64,000 nucleotides of DNA from the NCBI GenBank assembly GCA_963921935.1, contig OY998181.1, positions 143,215,377 to 143,279,376 on the forward strand, in the 5' to 3' direction. The translations under genes and the position numbers were made by a program. How positions within the stretch are numbered: the stretch's first letter is position 1; the number at the start of each line of letters is the position of its first letter. Below are positions 54,049 through 64,000 of this stretch, in pieces. This stretch comes from Galeruca laticollis. Lineage: Eukaryota > Arthropoda > Insecta > Coleoptera > Chrysomelidae. The notes below the pieces were generated by a model, which saw only the letters and a program-made list of their open reading frames with translations, did no database searches and had not been told where the DNA came from.

Positions 54049-54412
54049 ATATGGCAACAGCGAACACATTGCTACATAATATTCCATTGTGAGTCAGGTA
54101 GCGACCAGATGAGTAGGGAGAGGGTAAGGAGTGGTGGTCAAGACGCCAGAAGTGCTAGAAAATAAATATTCAACACAGTGTTGTCAGGGCTACCGACATT
54201 TCGGTAGATCTACCGATTTTGGCTCCGGTTTACCGATATACCGAAATTAAACAAAAATCTACCGATATTTAATTTAATGATATAGAAACTCAGAAAATCT
54301 ACCGAAAAATGAAAATATAAATAAATTAAAGTGAAACAAAAATAAATAACTCGGTAATATTGAGATGTTATTTAAAATGACTTTCAACCGATTCAATCAC
54401 GTCGAACGCGTG

Positions 54413-54455
54413 ATTCCCCAAAACTGTTTTCGACTAGAAAACAGTTTCGGGGAAT
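54413..54455. repeat. Strong 19 bp hairpin in hAT 2 5' region
   Basis: ATTCCCCAAAACTGTTTTC (54413-54431) and GAAAACAGTTTCGGGGAAT (54437-54455) pair with one mismatch around a 5-base loop. Confidence 0.8.
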
Positions 54456-54548
54456 TTTTCGACTTCGACTTTTCACTTTCACTTCTTAGTTATGTTATTG
54501 TTAGTTATATATTGTGGTTAGTCGTTCTATCATTGCTTCCAAACGGTT

Positions 54549-57163
54549 TTAACCCTAGAATACTATCATACGTAAAAATTACGTATTTGTGCAAAAACTC
54601 TTCTGCAGCAACTCCGCCCATTCGAATTCCCACTCCAGCCGCTAGCAGTGCTCTCTTTATAATGTATTCCAGATGTTCTGCACAGATTAGTACAATTTTC
54701 CAAGTGGTAGTGTGCATGCCGTACCATAATCTTAATCTCTGCACGTCAAATTTACGTGTCGATAGTATTAAAAGATAAATTTTAATACGTAAGTCTGACG
54801 TATCGATAGTATTGTACGGTTATTTTATATTGTGAAAATGAGTAGAAAAGGACTAACAGATGCCGAACTTGAACAACTCTTATATGAAAGTGGTGATAGT
54901 GAAGTAGAAGATAATATTGAGATCGAAGAAAAATTTACAGATAGTGAATCTGATGATAGTCTGTGCGACCCAGATTATTTGCCCGAAGAGGAGGATCCAG
55001 AAGAAGCTTTGGAAACCTGTTTGAGAAAACTTTGGGAACCTAAAAAGTTCAGTAAACCTCCATTAATTAAAAAGGGAGTAAAAATGGCACTTGCTGTTTC
55101 TGAAGATCCAGTTGCATCAACATCAGACTCCCAGGAAGCAGTAGTAAGTTTTATAATGTTAAAAAATAGCACAATTTACCAACCTATTATTATTTTTAGC
55201 ATCTCAAAAAACCTCCTAAGGTACCCGAAGAATCTCTAATACCTAAAAAGAAGCCAAGACAAGCATCTTATGATTCTGGCGAACTAGTAGCTTCTACATT
55301 ACAATCTCAAGAAGTAGTAAGTTATGCAAACCTACTAAAATAAAACAATTTACTTACCTATATAATTATTTTTAGCAACTCAAAGAAACCCCTCAGGAAA
55401 CCCAAGAACATATTTTGATACCTAATTTTGAAACTTTGGAAGGAAAAAATGGATATAAGTGGAGTTCTAAAGCCAAAGTAGAAGGAAAAATTCCTGGAAA
55501 AAATATTGTACACATAAGGCCGGGTCCTGTCGCTGAAGTAAGGCAAATTTTAGATCCGTTGCGTATATTTCAATTATTTTTCTCGGACGATATGCTAAAT
55601 AAAATAGTTTTATGCACCAATCAAGAAATTAATAGAGCGAATAAAAATTACAAAGTGTCAACAAAAACTTTTTCTGATACAAAGATAAAAGCTCTCTTGG
55701 GAATTTATATACTTGCTGCAGCTATGAAGGATAACCATTTATCATCAAAAATGATGTTTGATACTTCCTATTGTGGGACACGCTACAGAGCAACCATGAG
55801 TAAATCAAGATTCGATTTTTTAACTGCTTGTCTAAGGTTTGATAATAAGGAAACTCGGGCCGAAAGAAGAAATGTTACTGTGTTTGCTCCCATATCTGAA
55901 GTTTGGGACGAATTTATTGAGCTTTGTAGGACAAAATATAAGCCCAGTTCGTATGTCACTATTGACGAGCAACTTGTAGGATTTCGAGGCCACTGTCCTT
56001 TCCGGATGTACATTCCAAATAAGCCGGCGAAGTACGGACTGAAATTGGTTTTATTATGTGACGTTTCTACAAAATATCTTATTAATGCCAGTCCATATGT
56101 TGGCAAATCTACTCAGATTAACGGGCGTCCTTTGGCGGATTATTTTGTTGAACTTTTAACTACTCCGATTTACGGTACGAACCGAAACGTCACAATGGAC
56201 AATTGGTTCACTAATGTACCTTTAGCTGACAGACTGATTTCTAGGCCTTATAACTTGACAATTGTTGGAACAATTCGGAAGAATAAGCCCCACATCCCAC
56301 CAGCATTGGTCGAAATTGATAAAAACCGCCAGATAGAAACATCATTATTCGCATACAGTTCCAATAGTACATTGGTGTCCTACAAACCAAAAGCTAATAA
56401 AATAGTAACACTACTATCTACAATGCACACATCATCTGGAACTACTAACAAAGATACCAAGAAACCAGAAATTATTCACACATATAATGCGACTAAAGGA
56501 GCAGTAGACACTTTTGACCAGATGTGTCAAAACATGTGTGCAAATCGAAACACCAAAAGGTGGCCTATGTGCATTTTTCATAATATGATAAACATAGCCT
56601 GCATAAACTCTTATGTGATTTACTCACACAATGTTATTACTCGAGGAGGAAAGCCAATAACTAGGCAAATGTATATGCTAGAGCTACATAAAGAACTAAC
56701 AGAGGCTCATCAGACTAGTCGATTGCAAACGGTACATAACATGAGTAATGACTTGAAAAAAATTATTGAGGATGTCCTGGGAAAGAAATGTGAGGAAAAG
56801 GAAGCTCAAGGACCAGAAAATAGTAATAAAGGTCCTAGAAAATACTGCCATAAATGTGCTACCGCTAAGAAGAGAATGACTACAACATACTGTCTAAAAT
56901 GCCAAAAACCAATATGTGGGGAGCACCAGGTTAAAATATGCCCTAGCTGTGCTTAAAAAATATTTGTAACTGCTATTTTGTTATTATTTTTTACTAAAAA
57001 TATTGTTAGTTTTGATTATATTTTCATTAATGTTTTAGATTTGTATAAAAAAAATATTGTTAATACATACTATAAACATCATGACCTTTTTTTTATTATA
57101 CGTAAATTTTACGTGTCGATAGTATTAAGCGATCATCCAATAACGATAGTATTCTAGGGTTAA
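54549..57163 (+). mobile_element. piggyBac element 7, apparently complete
   Basis: TTAA at 54549-54552 and 57160-57163. The ends are TTAACCCTAGAATACTATC in both directions (19 of 19). ACGT-type palindromes TACGTAAAAATTACGTA (54569-54585) and ACGTAAATTTTACGT (57100-57114) lie inside, with CGATAGTATT words repeated near both ends. The length is 2,615 bp. It is inserted upstream of the hAT 2 transposase. Confidence 0.96.
54838..56956 (+). CDS. piggyBac 7 transposase, intact, three exons
   Basis: ATG 54838 (MSRKGLTDAELEQLLYESGD). Exon 1 ends at 55143 (GTA|GTAAGT), exon 2 is 55200-55316 and exon 3 starts at 55376; both introns (56 and 59 bp) are phase 0 and keep the frame, giving about 667 aa. 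Exon 2 plus intron 2 looks like a tandem duplicate of the end of exon 1 plus intron 1. The core has VTIDEQLVGFRGHCPFRMY (first Asp), NVTMDNWFTNVPLA (second Asp) and KGAVDTFDQMCQNM (third Asp). The C-terminal finger is complete (CHKCATAKKRMTTTYCLKC, CGEHQVKICPSC). No stop or shift in the exons. Confidence 0.92.
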
Positions 57164-57244
57164 AGGATACTCCAAGTGTTATTTAACGTCTTAAATTCTG
57201 TCGGTTTATGTTTTGACTTTTGTTTTTGGAGAATTAAATTAAAA

Positions 57245-59303
57245 ATGAGTGATATCGATAGTGCAGGGGAAGGAACAAGTGGTGGTACAGTGAAAAAAAG
57301 AAAGTACATCCAGAATTACAAAGAGGCTTGGGAAAATGAGGAGATTTTTAAAGGGTGGCTAACTTTCAGTAAAAAAGGAAGACAGTTTGCTTGTTGCAAG
57401 TGTTGCAATCAAGAAATCAACATAAAATCAGGGAAAGATTCGCTCTTAAAGCATTACAACTCCAAAAACCACATTGAATCGGCAAAAAGTATTAAAACAC
57501 AAAAACCAATAGACACTTTTTTAAGAGCAACACGACGCTAGATAAGGATATTAAGACTGGTAAGTGTATGTTTTCCTTTAATGCATATCGTTTATTACTT
57601 ATAAATTTTCAGCTGAAATTCGTTTTGCTGGATTTATTGCTGAACACAATTTGCCCTTCCTGCTAATGAATCATTTGTCCCCACTTCTGAAATCAGTATT
57701 TCCCGATTCCAAAATAGCCGCTGGCATTTCTTGTGGAAGAACTAAAATGAGTTCACTTGAAAAAAATGTAACAGGCAAGGAAAGCTTCCAAATTTTGTGC
57801 AATAAATTGAAGACAAGAAAATTTGCACTAATAGTTGATGAATCAACAGATCGCAGTTGTGCTAAACATTTATCATTAGTTGTAAGGTATATTGACGATG
57901 ATTTTAGTGTTAGAGACGATTTCTTTTACCTGGTTAAAGTTTCTGTTGCTGATGCACAAACATTATACGAACATATTGTTAATTGTTTTGTTTCAAACAG
58001 TATTCCATATAAAGAAAATATGATTGGTTTTGCGTCAGATGGGGCAAATGTTATGATGGGAGAACACAATTCCGTTCAGTCACGTTTGAAGACAGATATT
58101 CCATTTTTATTTGTTGTTAAATGTATTTGTCCCTCATTTCATTTGTGTGCCTCATATGCCTGTGAAAAGCTACCTAGATACGTTGAAGATCTTACAAGGG
58201 ACGTTTATAATTATTTTAATTCGAGTCCTAAAAGAACTGTAGAGTTTGAACAGTTCCAACATTTTTGCAATATTAAAATCCACAAAATTTTGCACCCATC
58301 ACAAACACGTTGGCTATCAGTACACATGGTGGTCACTAGAATTTTAGAACAGTATGATGCCCTGAAACTATATTTTATTGATTCAGTTAGTAATCACGAC
58401 GTTCTCGCTGCTGAAAATATTTTGAACAAGTTAAACGATCCAACTTGTAAATTATTCTTATTATTCTTAGATTTTTCACTACCTTGGTTTACAAAATTAA
58501 ATAAAGAAATGCAGTCGGAACATCCAAAAATTCATGTGGTTTACAACAGAATTTGTAGTATCATACGTACAATTTTTGATTGTTTTATTAAACCAGAATA
58601 TATTAAGAACACTGCATTAGAAAACATTAATTTCAAAGATCCCTCCAACTATTTGCCCATTGAAAGGATGTATTTTGGGGCTAGAGTTGAAAAAACTTTA
58701 CTGGAAACAAATATAATCAAAGAAATAGTAAATTTTTTTAAACTTAGGTGTTTAGATTTTTATGTGCAAAGTTGTAGCCAAATATTTACCCGGTTCCCGC
58801 TGAAAAATAATATTTTTAGCAAATTCGAATTTTTAAATCCGCCCGTTGTAAAGAATGGAAGTGTTAATTCATTAACAGAAATAGCACTTCGTTTTCCGAA
58901 TTTAATTAAAGAAAACGAATTGCAAAGTCTTGACAATGAATGGCGTCATCTAAGGAACACTGAAATAGAATTTGACGATAATGTTATTTTGTTTTGGAAA
59001 CAAATTAAAAATATTAAATATGGAAACGAAGAGTATACATTTCCAATACTATCTAGATTTGTGTTTGATCTATTAACTCTCCCACACTCTTCCGCAAATG
59101 TGAGAGTTTTTTCGGCCATAAATTTAATGAAGACTAAACAGAGAAATAAGCTAAATTCCTCATCTATATCGGGACTTTTAAATACAAAACAATTAATTAA
59201 TAGAGATACGTGTTTTACTTTTCCTGTTCCAAATAACTGCCTTACACTTACAAATTTTAATAACGCAATGTACGTGAATGTGGATGATGAAACAGCAGAT
59301 TAA
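57245..59303 (+). pseudogene. hAT 2 transposase (BED/SCAND3-like), catalytic Glu lost
   Basis: ATG 57245 (MSDIDSAGEGTSGGTVKKRK). A BED-like finger follows (FACCKCCNQEINIKSGKDSL, then HYNSKNH). A one-base shift in a T run near 57520 and a 53 bp intron (57560-57612) precede the core: KFALIVDESTDRS (first Asp), MIGFASDGANVMMGEHNSV (second Asp) and CPSFHLCASYAC, then HPSQTRWLSVHMV. The C-terminal dimerisation block reads LPHSSANVRVFSAINLMKTK; relatives have a Glu between Val and Arg here, which is the third catalytic residue, and this copy lacks that codon. The protein ends at 59303. It is inactive by shift and by missing Glu. Confidence 0.88.
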
Positions 59304-59356
59304 GCAAATGTTCTTAATTTTATGGTACCAAAAGAACCTAGTAGTGTAACAATGTT

Positions 59357-59849
59357 CCTTCTAGGTTATTCAACACTCAGTATATAATAAATCCCCATAT
59401 TTTGGTATGGCTACCCTGTATAAATTGAAAAGATAATTTAATTCAATGCAATGACCTACATGTTCAGCCTGAGGCCCTCGAAGCGAGAGTTTCACGCGAT
59501 AGTGGAAAGTATGTGTGCATTTATTAATTATTATTCTATAAAAATGCCACCATACGATGTAATTTTTTCAATTTTTTCTTCAATACTCCTTTGTACCAAT
59601 ATCGTTTTAGTCACTAGAACATGTGAATCAAAAACAATGCGTCAAGCAGTTGACTATATTCAGAATCCTTCATAAGTAGGTAATCATAGAAAAATCGCTT
59701 ATTATTTTTAGTGACAATCTCAAGGATTTTGATTGGGACTTCTAAATTTCAGAATGAAAAGTGATGGCTTCAATCAACATACGAGTGTAAGAGTGCATTT
59801 TTATCGCAATAATATACAAAGCATCCTTGCGCATTTTCTTTATATACCG
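59357..59849. other. Gap with no recognised gene
   Basis: A 74-codon frame at 59451-59675 has a hydrophobic stretch (VIFSIFSSILLCTNIVLV) but no family resemblance I can support. AT-rich otherwise. Confidence 0.3.
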
Positions 59850-60145
59850 GTGTAGTCATAAAAGATGTGATTTTACACAGAGTATAGTCATAAAAGATGT
59901 GATTTTACACAGAGTATAGTCATAAAAATACTGCATTTTTTATACAGGGTGTGATCATAAAAGATGCCATTTGTCCTTATATACAGGGTATAGTCAAAAA
60001 AGATGTGATGTTCATATATACAGAGTGTAGTCATAAAAGAATCCATATATACAGTGCGTAGTCATAAAAAGATGCAATTTTATACAGGGTGTAGTCATAA
60101 AGTACCGTATTTTTTATATACACAGGTTGTAGTCATAAAAACACC
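59850..60145. repeat. Short tandem repeats, 30-40 bp (GTAGTCATAAAAGATG)
   Basis: About nine degenerate copies of a unit containing (A)TACAGGGTGTAGTCATAAA and AGATG(C/T)GATTTT. A second array of about five copies lies at 61890-62060. Confidence 0.88.
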
Positions 60146-60782
60146 GTATTTTTTCATAAAAGATGCCACAGGGTATATAAAGATAAGGACATTACAATGA
60201 ATCTCTGCTATTACTGCTCAAATTTTCATCTGACAAACTGCATTGGTAGATTATTTTCACACACACGATGTTACTAGAACGACCACGACAACCACAACAT
60301 TAACGATAACAACAATGATGACAACGATAACGATGACACCGACGACAACGACGACAACGACAGCAAATCCACTTTATTTGACAGCAGAGGACACCCAAAG
60401 CTTCGCATGCTTGAAATTTGTTGCTCGTACGACTACATTATAGTAAAATATGCCGTGACTTAATATATTATTAGACAGATAACACACATCAGAAGTCTAT
60501 CAGACAGATAGCAGAGGGTTAACAGAATGGATAACAAACACACCTCAGACCCACATCAGTTTGACTGCGCTGGTACTAACAAATTTACTGCAACACTCGG
60601 TTTATATGAATTATTTTCCAAGAAACAAACAAAAGAGCAACATATTTGCAGATACTGATATTAACGGATATCTATCATGATAGAAGAGAACATCTAAGAC
60701 ATCGGGCTTGCACCCAACTAAATTGATATAATTAAGCCGCTCTTCAAAAAGAACGCTACGCTAATAGAAAAATCTTGAAGCA

Positions 60783-61100
60783 ATGATTTCACAACTTTGT
60801 CATACACTGGATGTCATTTTTATCATAGATGCGGTGAAACAAGGAGCCAACTTTACCACTCAAGCAGAGGGGCAGCAGACACACATCACAGGGTTAGCAC
60901 ACATACACCACAGAGGCACCAGACATTCACCACGTTATACGTTTAACATTTTTGGCATCAAACAGTACTCTTTAAAAAAAAAAAAATATCAGGAATCTTG
61001 TATTTCCGAATTTCATTATGGATCACCCCAAATATTTAAAGGTACGTATGATACTGATGGCGATATTGATAATTTTCATAGACATTATAGCTATTTATAA
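60783..61100 (+). CDS. Unrecognised 105 aa ORF in the duplicated unit
   Basis: ATG 60783 (MISQLCHTLDVIFIIDAVKQ) to a stop at 61098-61100, ending TDGDIDNFHRHYSYL. The second copy (62491-62811) keeps the same start and the same C-terminal wording (EFHYESPQIF, DGDIDNFHRHYSYL) but has a frameshift between. Agreement of the two C termini at the protein level hints at a real gene end. I recognise no family. It lies upstream of the Polinton-type polymerase relic and could belong to the same element, which is speculation. Confidence 0.3.
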   Translation: MISQLCHTLDVIFIIDAVKQGANFTTQAEGQQTHITGLAHIHHRGTRHSPRYTFNIFGIKQYSLKKKKYQESCISEFHYGSPQIFKGTYDTDGDIDNFHRHYSYL

Positions 61101-63169
61101 TTTAATCACTTAATATAATTAAGCCGCTCTTCAAAAAGAATGCAATGCAAATAGAAAAATCTTGAAGCGATAATTACACAACTTAGAGGTACAGTTTTAT
61201 TGAATATTACTTTTCATTAAAATAGCTATTCTGAAATATTGGTATAATTTGAAACGTTAATAATAAACCACCGATTATTATACCAAAATGTGATAAACAA
61301 ACAATGCACGCTTCTTGAATGAGGAATAATCCAACAGAGGACGCTTCTGTGTCGAATTCATATAGCTAGGATAAAATTCAGTATAGTTGAAATATGCCCC
61401 ATTGTAATCATTCTTGGTAAAATCCAACTGCATTCTTTCATTGGGATACAGGTAGGGAACGCATTAAAATATTTGAATGACAATATTCTGTATAGTGGTT
61501 GATTTGAGAAGCCGACAAGACGTTGAGCTTAGACCATAAAGATTATTAATGTTTCTATATTAAATAGTCCTCTGTATGATACATAAATTAGGTTCATTAC
61601 AGTATACGAATATTTTTTCAATACAGGGTGTTAAAAGATATTTGCATCCCTATTATTATTCTGCGGGGAATATCTACGTAAAATATACGAGGCATGTTAT
61701 GATTAAAATTGATATATACATGGGGTGTTTGTAATTATTAAGACTGTAGAAATATGTAGATATAAAAGTTAATGACACACACAGTTTAGTAGTATTTTGA
61801 GCGGGATGTCTACGTAAATTATAACAAATATATGTCTGAATATGATACTGAGAAACCATCATCGTACATACAGATACCACATTTTTTATACAGGGTGTGA
61901 TCATAAAACATACCATTTTTCTTTATATACAGGTGTAGTCAAAAAGATGTGATGTTCATATATACAGAGTGTAGTCATAAAAGATGCGATTTTATACAGG
62001 GTGTAGTCATAAAGATACCGTATTTTTTATATATACAGGTCGTAGTCATAAAAATACCGAATTTTTTCATAAAAGATGCCACAGGGTATATAAAGATAAG
62101 GACGTTACAATGAATCTCTGCTATTATTGCTCAAATTTTCATCGAACAAACCGCATTGGTAGATTATTTCCACATACAGGATATTACTAGAACGACAACG
62201 ACAATGACAGCAAATCCACTTTATTCGACAACAGAGGACACTCAAAGCGTTTGCATGCTTGAGATTTGTTGCTCGTACGACTACACTATAGTAAAATATG
62301 ATGTGACTCATTATATTATTAAACGGATAACACACATCAGAAGTCTATCAGATAGATAGCAGAGGGGTAATAGAAGGGATAACAAACACACCCCAGACTC
62401 ACATCAGAAGTCTGTTTGACAGTGCTAGTACTAACAAATTTACTGCGACACTCGGTTTATATGAATTATTTTCCAAGAAAACAACAAAATGAAGCAATGA
62501 TTTCACAACTTTGTCATACACTGAATGTCATTTTTATCATAGATGTGGTGAAAGAAGAACCAACTTTACAACTCAAGCAGAGGGACAGCAGACACACATC
62601 ACAGGGTTAGCACACATACACCACAGAGGCACCAGACATGCATCACCGTTATACGTTTGACATTTTTGGTATCAAACAGTACTCTTTGAAACTAAATATC
62701 AGGAATCTTGTATTGCCGAATTTCATTATGAATCACCCCAAATATTTAGAGGGACGTATGATACTGATGGCGATATTGATAATTTTCATAGACATTATAG
62801 CTATTTATAATTTAATCACGTTATTTGTATATTCATTTAATATAGTTATATGATTTTCTGTATTTGTAAATTCTTAAAATTAAACTGTTATATGCTTTAC
62901 CCAAGTCCCAGTAAGACTACGCTCTTCAGGCACGGATTATTATACCGAAATGTGACAACACTTTCGACAACATGATTATAAAACTAACAATTTTAGTAAT
63001 GGAACTCACAAAATATTATTCAAATATTGTGATTTGTCTGTATGGGAGAGAGAATTTACGGTCGACGGGCAGGTAAGATTTTATATGAAAAATAACAATG
63101 ACATTCTCGGAGGGTCAAAAAGATTTCACCTGCTGTGTGTTACATAAAATGTAAGGAATGTATATGCAA

Positions 63170-63873
63170 TCATAGAATTTGTATCTTCCCATGATGGACG
63201 TTATGGTGCTAAAAATCTCATTTCTAGTCCGCGTTATCACAATAGAACAATTTTCAATGATGATCCGACTCTAAGGAAAATTAAAAAATCTCCATTTTCA
63301 ATAAACCAATGTATATGAATATGGCAATTTTCGATATTTCCAAAATTGGAATGTACGACTTTCACTATAATTTTATGCTTCCAACAATGGGAGCAGTCAA
63401 TTGTGAGCTATTGTACACAGACACTAACAGTTTTGCTCACCAACTTACTTGTAACGATGCATATAAATATTTAATTGACACAAAAATTGACAAATTTGAT
63501 ACATAAGACTACTACACTAATAATCCATACAATATACCTAGAGTTAATAAAAAGTATTATGCGTAATGAAAGATGAGTCTAATGAACAAATCATCACACA
63601 TTTCGTTGGTCCAGAATGTACGGTTACAAAGTTCAGTGTGGGAGTAAAGTCGTTAAAGAGTATTAAAAAATGTGTAGTAAAAAAATAACTTTTGATGATT
63701 ATGTCGATTGTATGAAAAATTGGAAACAGATGACAATTACTCAAAATACGATACGTTCCTTTGTCCATAATGTGTATAGTGTTGAACAAACCAAAATCGC
63801 GTTGAGTCCTCACAATGATAAAAGAAAATTACTTCATAATTCTTTAGATACACTTCCGTGGGGAATAGAATAA
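63170..63873 (+). pseudogene. Polinton/Maverick-type family B DNA polymerase, C-terminal relic
   Basis: Fragments in several frames resemble the C-terminal part of the protein-primed DNA polymerase B of Polinton/Maverick elements and related virus-like elements. Visible pieces are FSINQCIYMN-like and YDFHYNFMLPTMG segments (about 63290-63390), then LLYTDTNSF, where the family C motif is YTDTDS, so one catalytic Asp reads Asn. A final segment (63670-63873) has a KKITFDDYVDCM start and a LPWGIE end. An out-of-frame joint near 63305 and a stop near 63506 show decay. Palm, fingers and exonuclease regions upstream are not recognised. I describe it only and make no repaired version. Confidence 0.7.
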
Positions 63874-63882
63874 TTTTTAGTA

Positions 63883-64000
63883 ATGACTAAACTAACTTTT
63901 ATAACTGAAGTTCATTTACCACATAATTTATTATTAAAATATCGCTCATCATTGGAAGAAGCAGATGATGATTATAAATTTTGTGATTGGTTTCACCAGC
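63883..64000 (+). CDS. Start of an unidentified frame, cut by the window end
   Basis: ATG 63883 opens MTKLTFITEVHLPHNLLLKY and runs open to the end of the window (39 codons). It follows the polymerase relic by 10 bases and may be a neighbouring gene of the same element. Family not recognised. Confidence 0.3.
   Translation, partial: MTKLTFITEVHLPHNLLLKYRSSLEEADDDYKFCDWFHQ

Larger units (their letters stand above)
54178..59345 (+). mobile_element. hAT element 2 (BED-finger type), carrying piggyBac 7
   Basis: The left end CAGTGTTGTCAGGGCTACCG at 54178 is followed by CTACCGA repeats and then, past piggyBac 7, by a BED-finger hAT transposase (57245-59303). ATTCAACA precedes the left end and recurs at about 59349-59356, which would be an 8 bp target duplication, but the sequence just inside the right copy does not match the left TIR. 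The right limit is therefore uncertain. Confidence 0.65.
59850..62965. repeat. Degenerate direct duplication, two copies 1.7-1.9 kb apart
   Basis: Copy 1 is about 59850-61310 and copy 2 about 61880-62965. Matching landmarks are AGATAAGGAC (60181 and 62094), ATCACCCCAAATATTTA (61022 and 62733) and GATTATTATACC (61272 and 62936). The offset falls from 1,913 to 1,663 along the unit because of indels, including a longer ACN-rich simple repeat in copy 1 (60280-60370). Confidence 0.9.

Noticed and set aside
59399..59420. TTGGTATGGCTACCCTG as right TIR of hAT 2
   Set aside because: CAGGGTAGCC resembles only the inner part of the left end and has no 8 bp flank match. I mention it as an alternative but do not annotate it.
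60243..60443. Thr-rich 66 aa frame
   Set aside because: It is a translation of an ACN simple repeat and is not conserved in the second copy.

Overview
The window looks like a piece of an arthropod, most likely insect, nuclear genome. It is AT-rich, spliceosomal introns of about 50-180 bp can be read with GT-AG ends, and almost everything recognisable is an insect-type transposable element (TE). I found no complete host gene, no tRNA or rRNA gene and no bacterial operon. The only possible host-type pieces are a THAP-domain exon (36.8-42.1 kb) and a small two-exon reading frame (29.4-32.2 kb), and both are broken by transposons. I cannot name the species.

Layout. 0-5 kb: 3' end of a Helitron, a LINE C-terminal fragment, a MYB-like domain relic, a broken EnSpm/CACTA-like transposase and a TGACGT-rich tandem repeat. 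5.1-12.4 kb: a DD41D mariner split by a 1.26 kb solo-LTR-like insertion and by piggyBac 1, which itself holds a 1.9 kb insertion. 12.4-25 kb: a BEL/Pao LTR plus gag, followed by a Harbinger with convergent MYB and transposase genes. The transposase is split by piggyBac 2, which carries an intact hAT (881 aa) and a Crypton tyrosine-recombinase relic. 25-29 kb: a LINE ORF1 relic, a DUF4806 relic, the N-terminal part of another EnSpm-like transposase and a Penelope-like element. 29.6-35.4 kb: piggyBac 3 and 4, both apparently intact. 36.8-42.1 kb: the THAP exon split by a 4.9 kb Tc1 element that carries a 100/173 bp composite satellite. 42.6-46.5 kb: intact piggyBac 5, a piggyBac-like MITE and a hairpin MITE. 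46.7-48.5 kb: a second, internally deleted Penelope copy in the opposite orientation and a second Harbinger. 48.9-54.0 kb: a LINE with ORF1 and ORF2, with piggyBac 6 between them. 54.0-59.3 kb: a further TTAA-type end, then a BED-finger hAT carrying intact piggyBac 7 in its 5' region. 59.8-64 kb: short tandem repeats inside a degenerate direct duplication (offset 1.7-1.9 kb), then a Polinton/Maverick-type family B DNA polymerase relic.

How it fits together. The region is a stratified insertion bed. Insertion order can be read from target-site duplications (TTAA, TA, 8 bp, 4 bp) and from split reading frames that line up again across the insert. The strongest signal is piggyBac diversity: seven different families in 64 kb, four with open, apparently complete transposases that keep the DDD triad. 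Most of these families carry their own private short palindrome just inside the terminal inverted repeat (TIR). The 881 aa hAT is also open and has perfect 8 bp target duplications. These five are the best candidates for recently active elements; most of the rest are dated as older by frameshifts, stops or loss of a catalytic residue.
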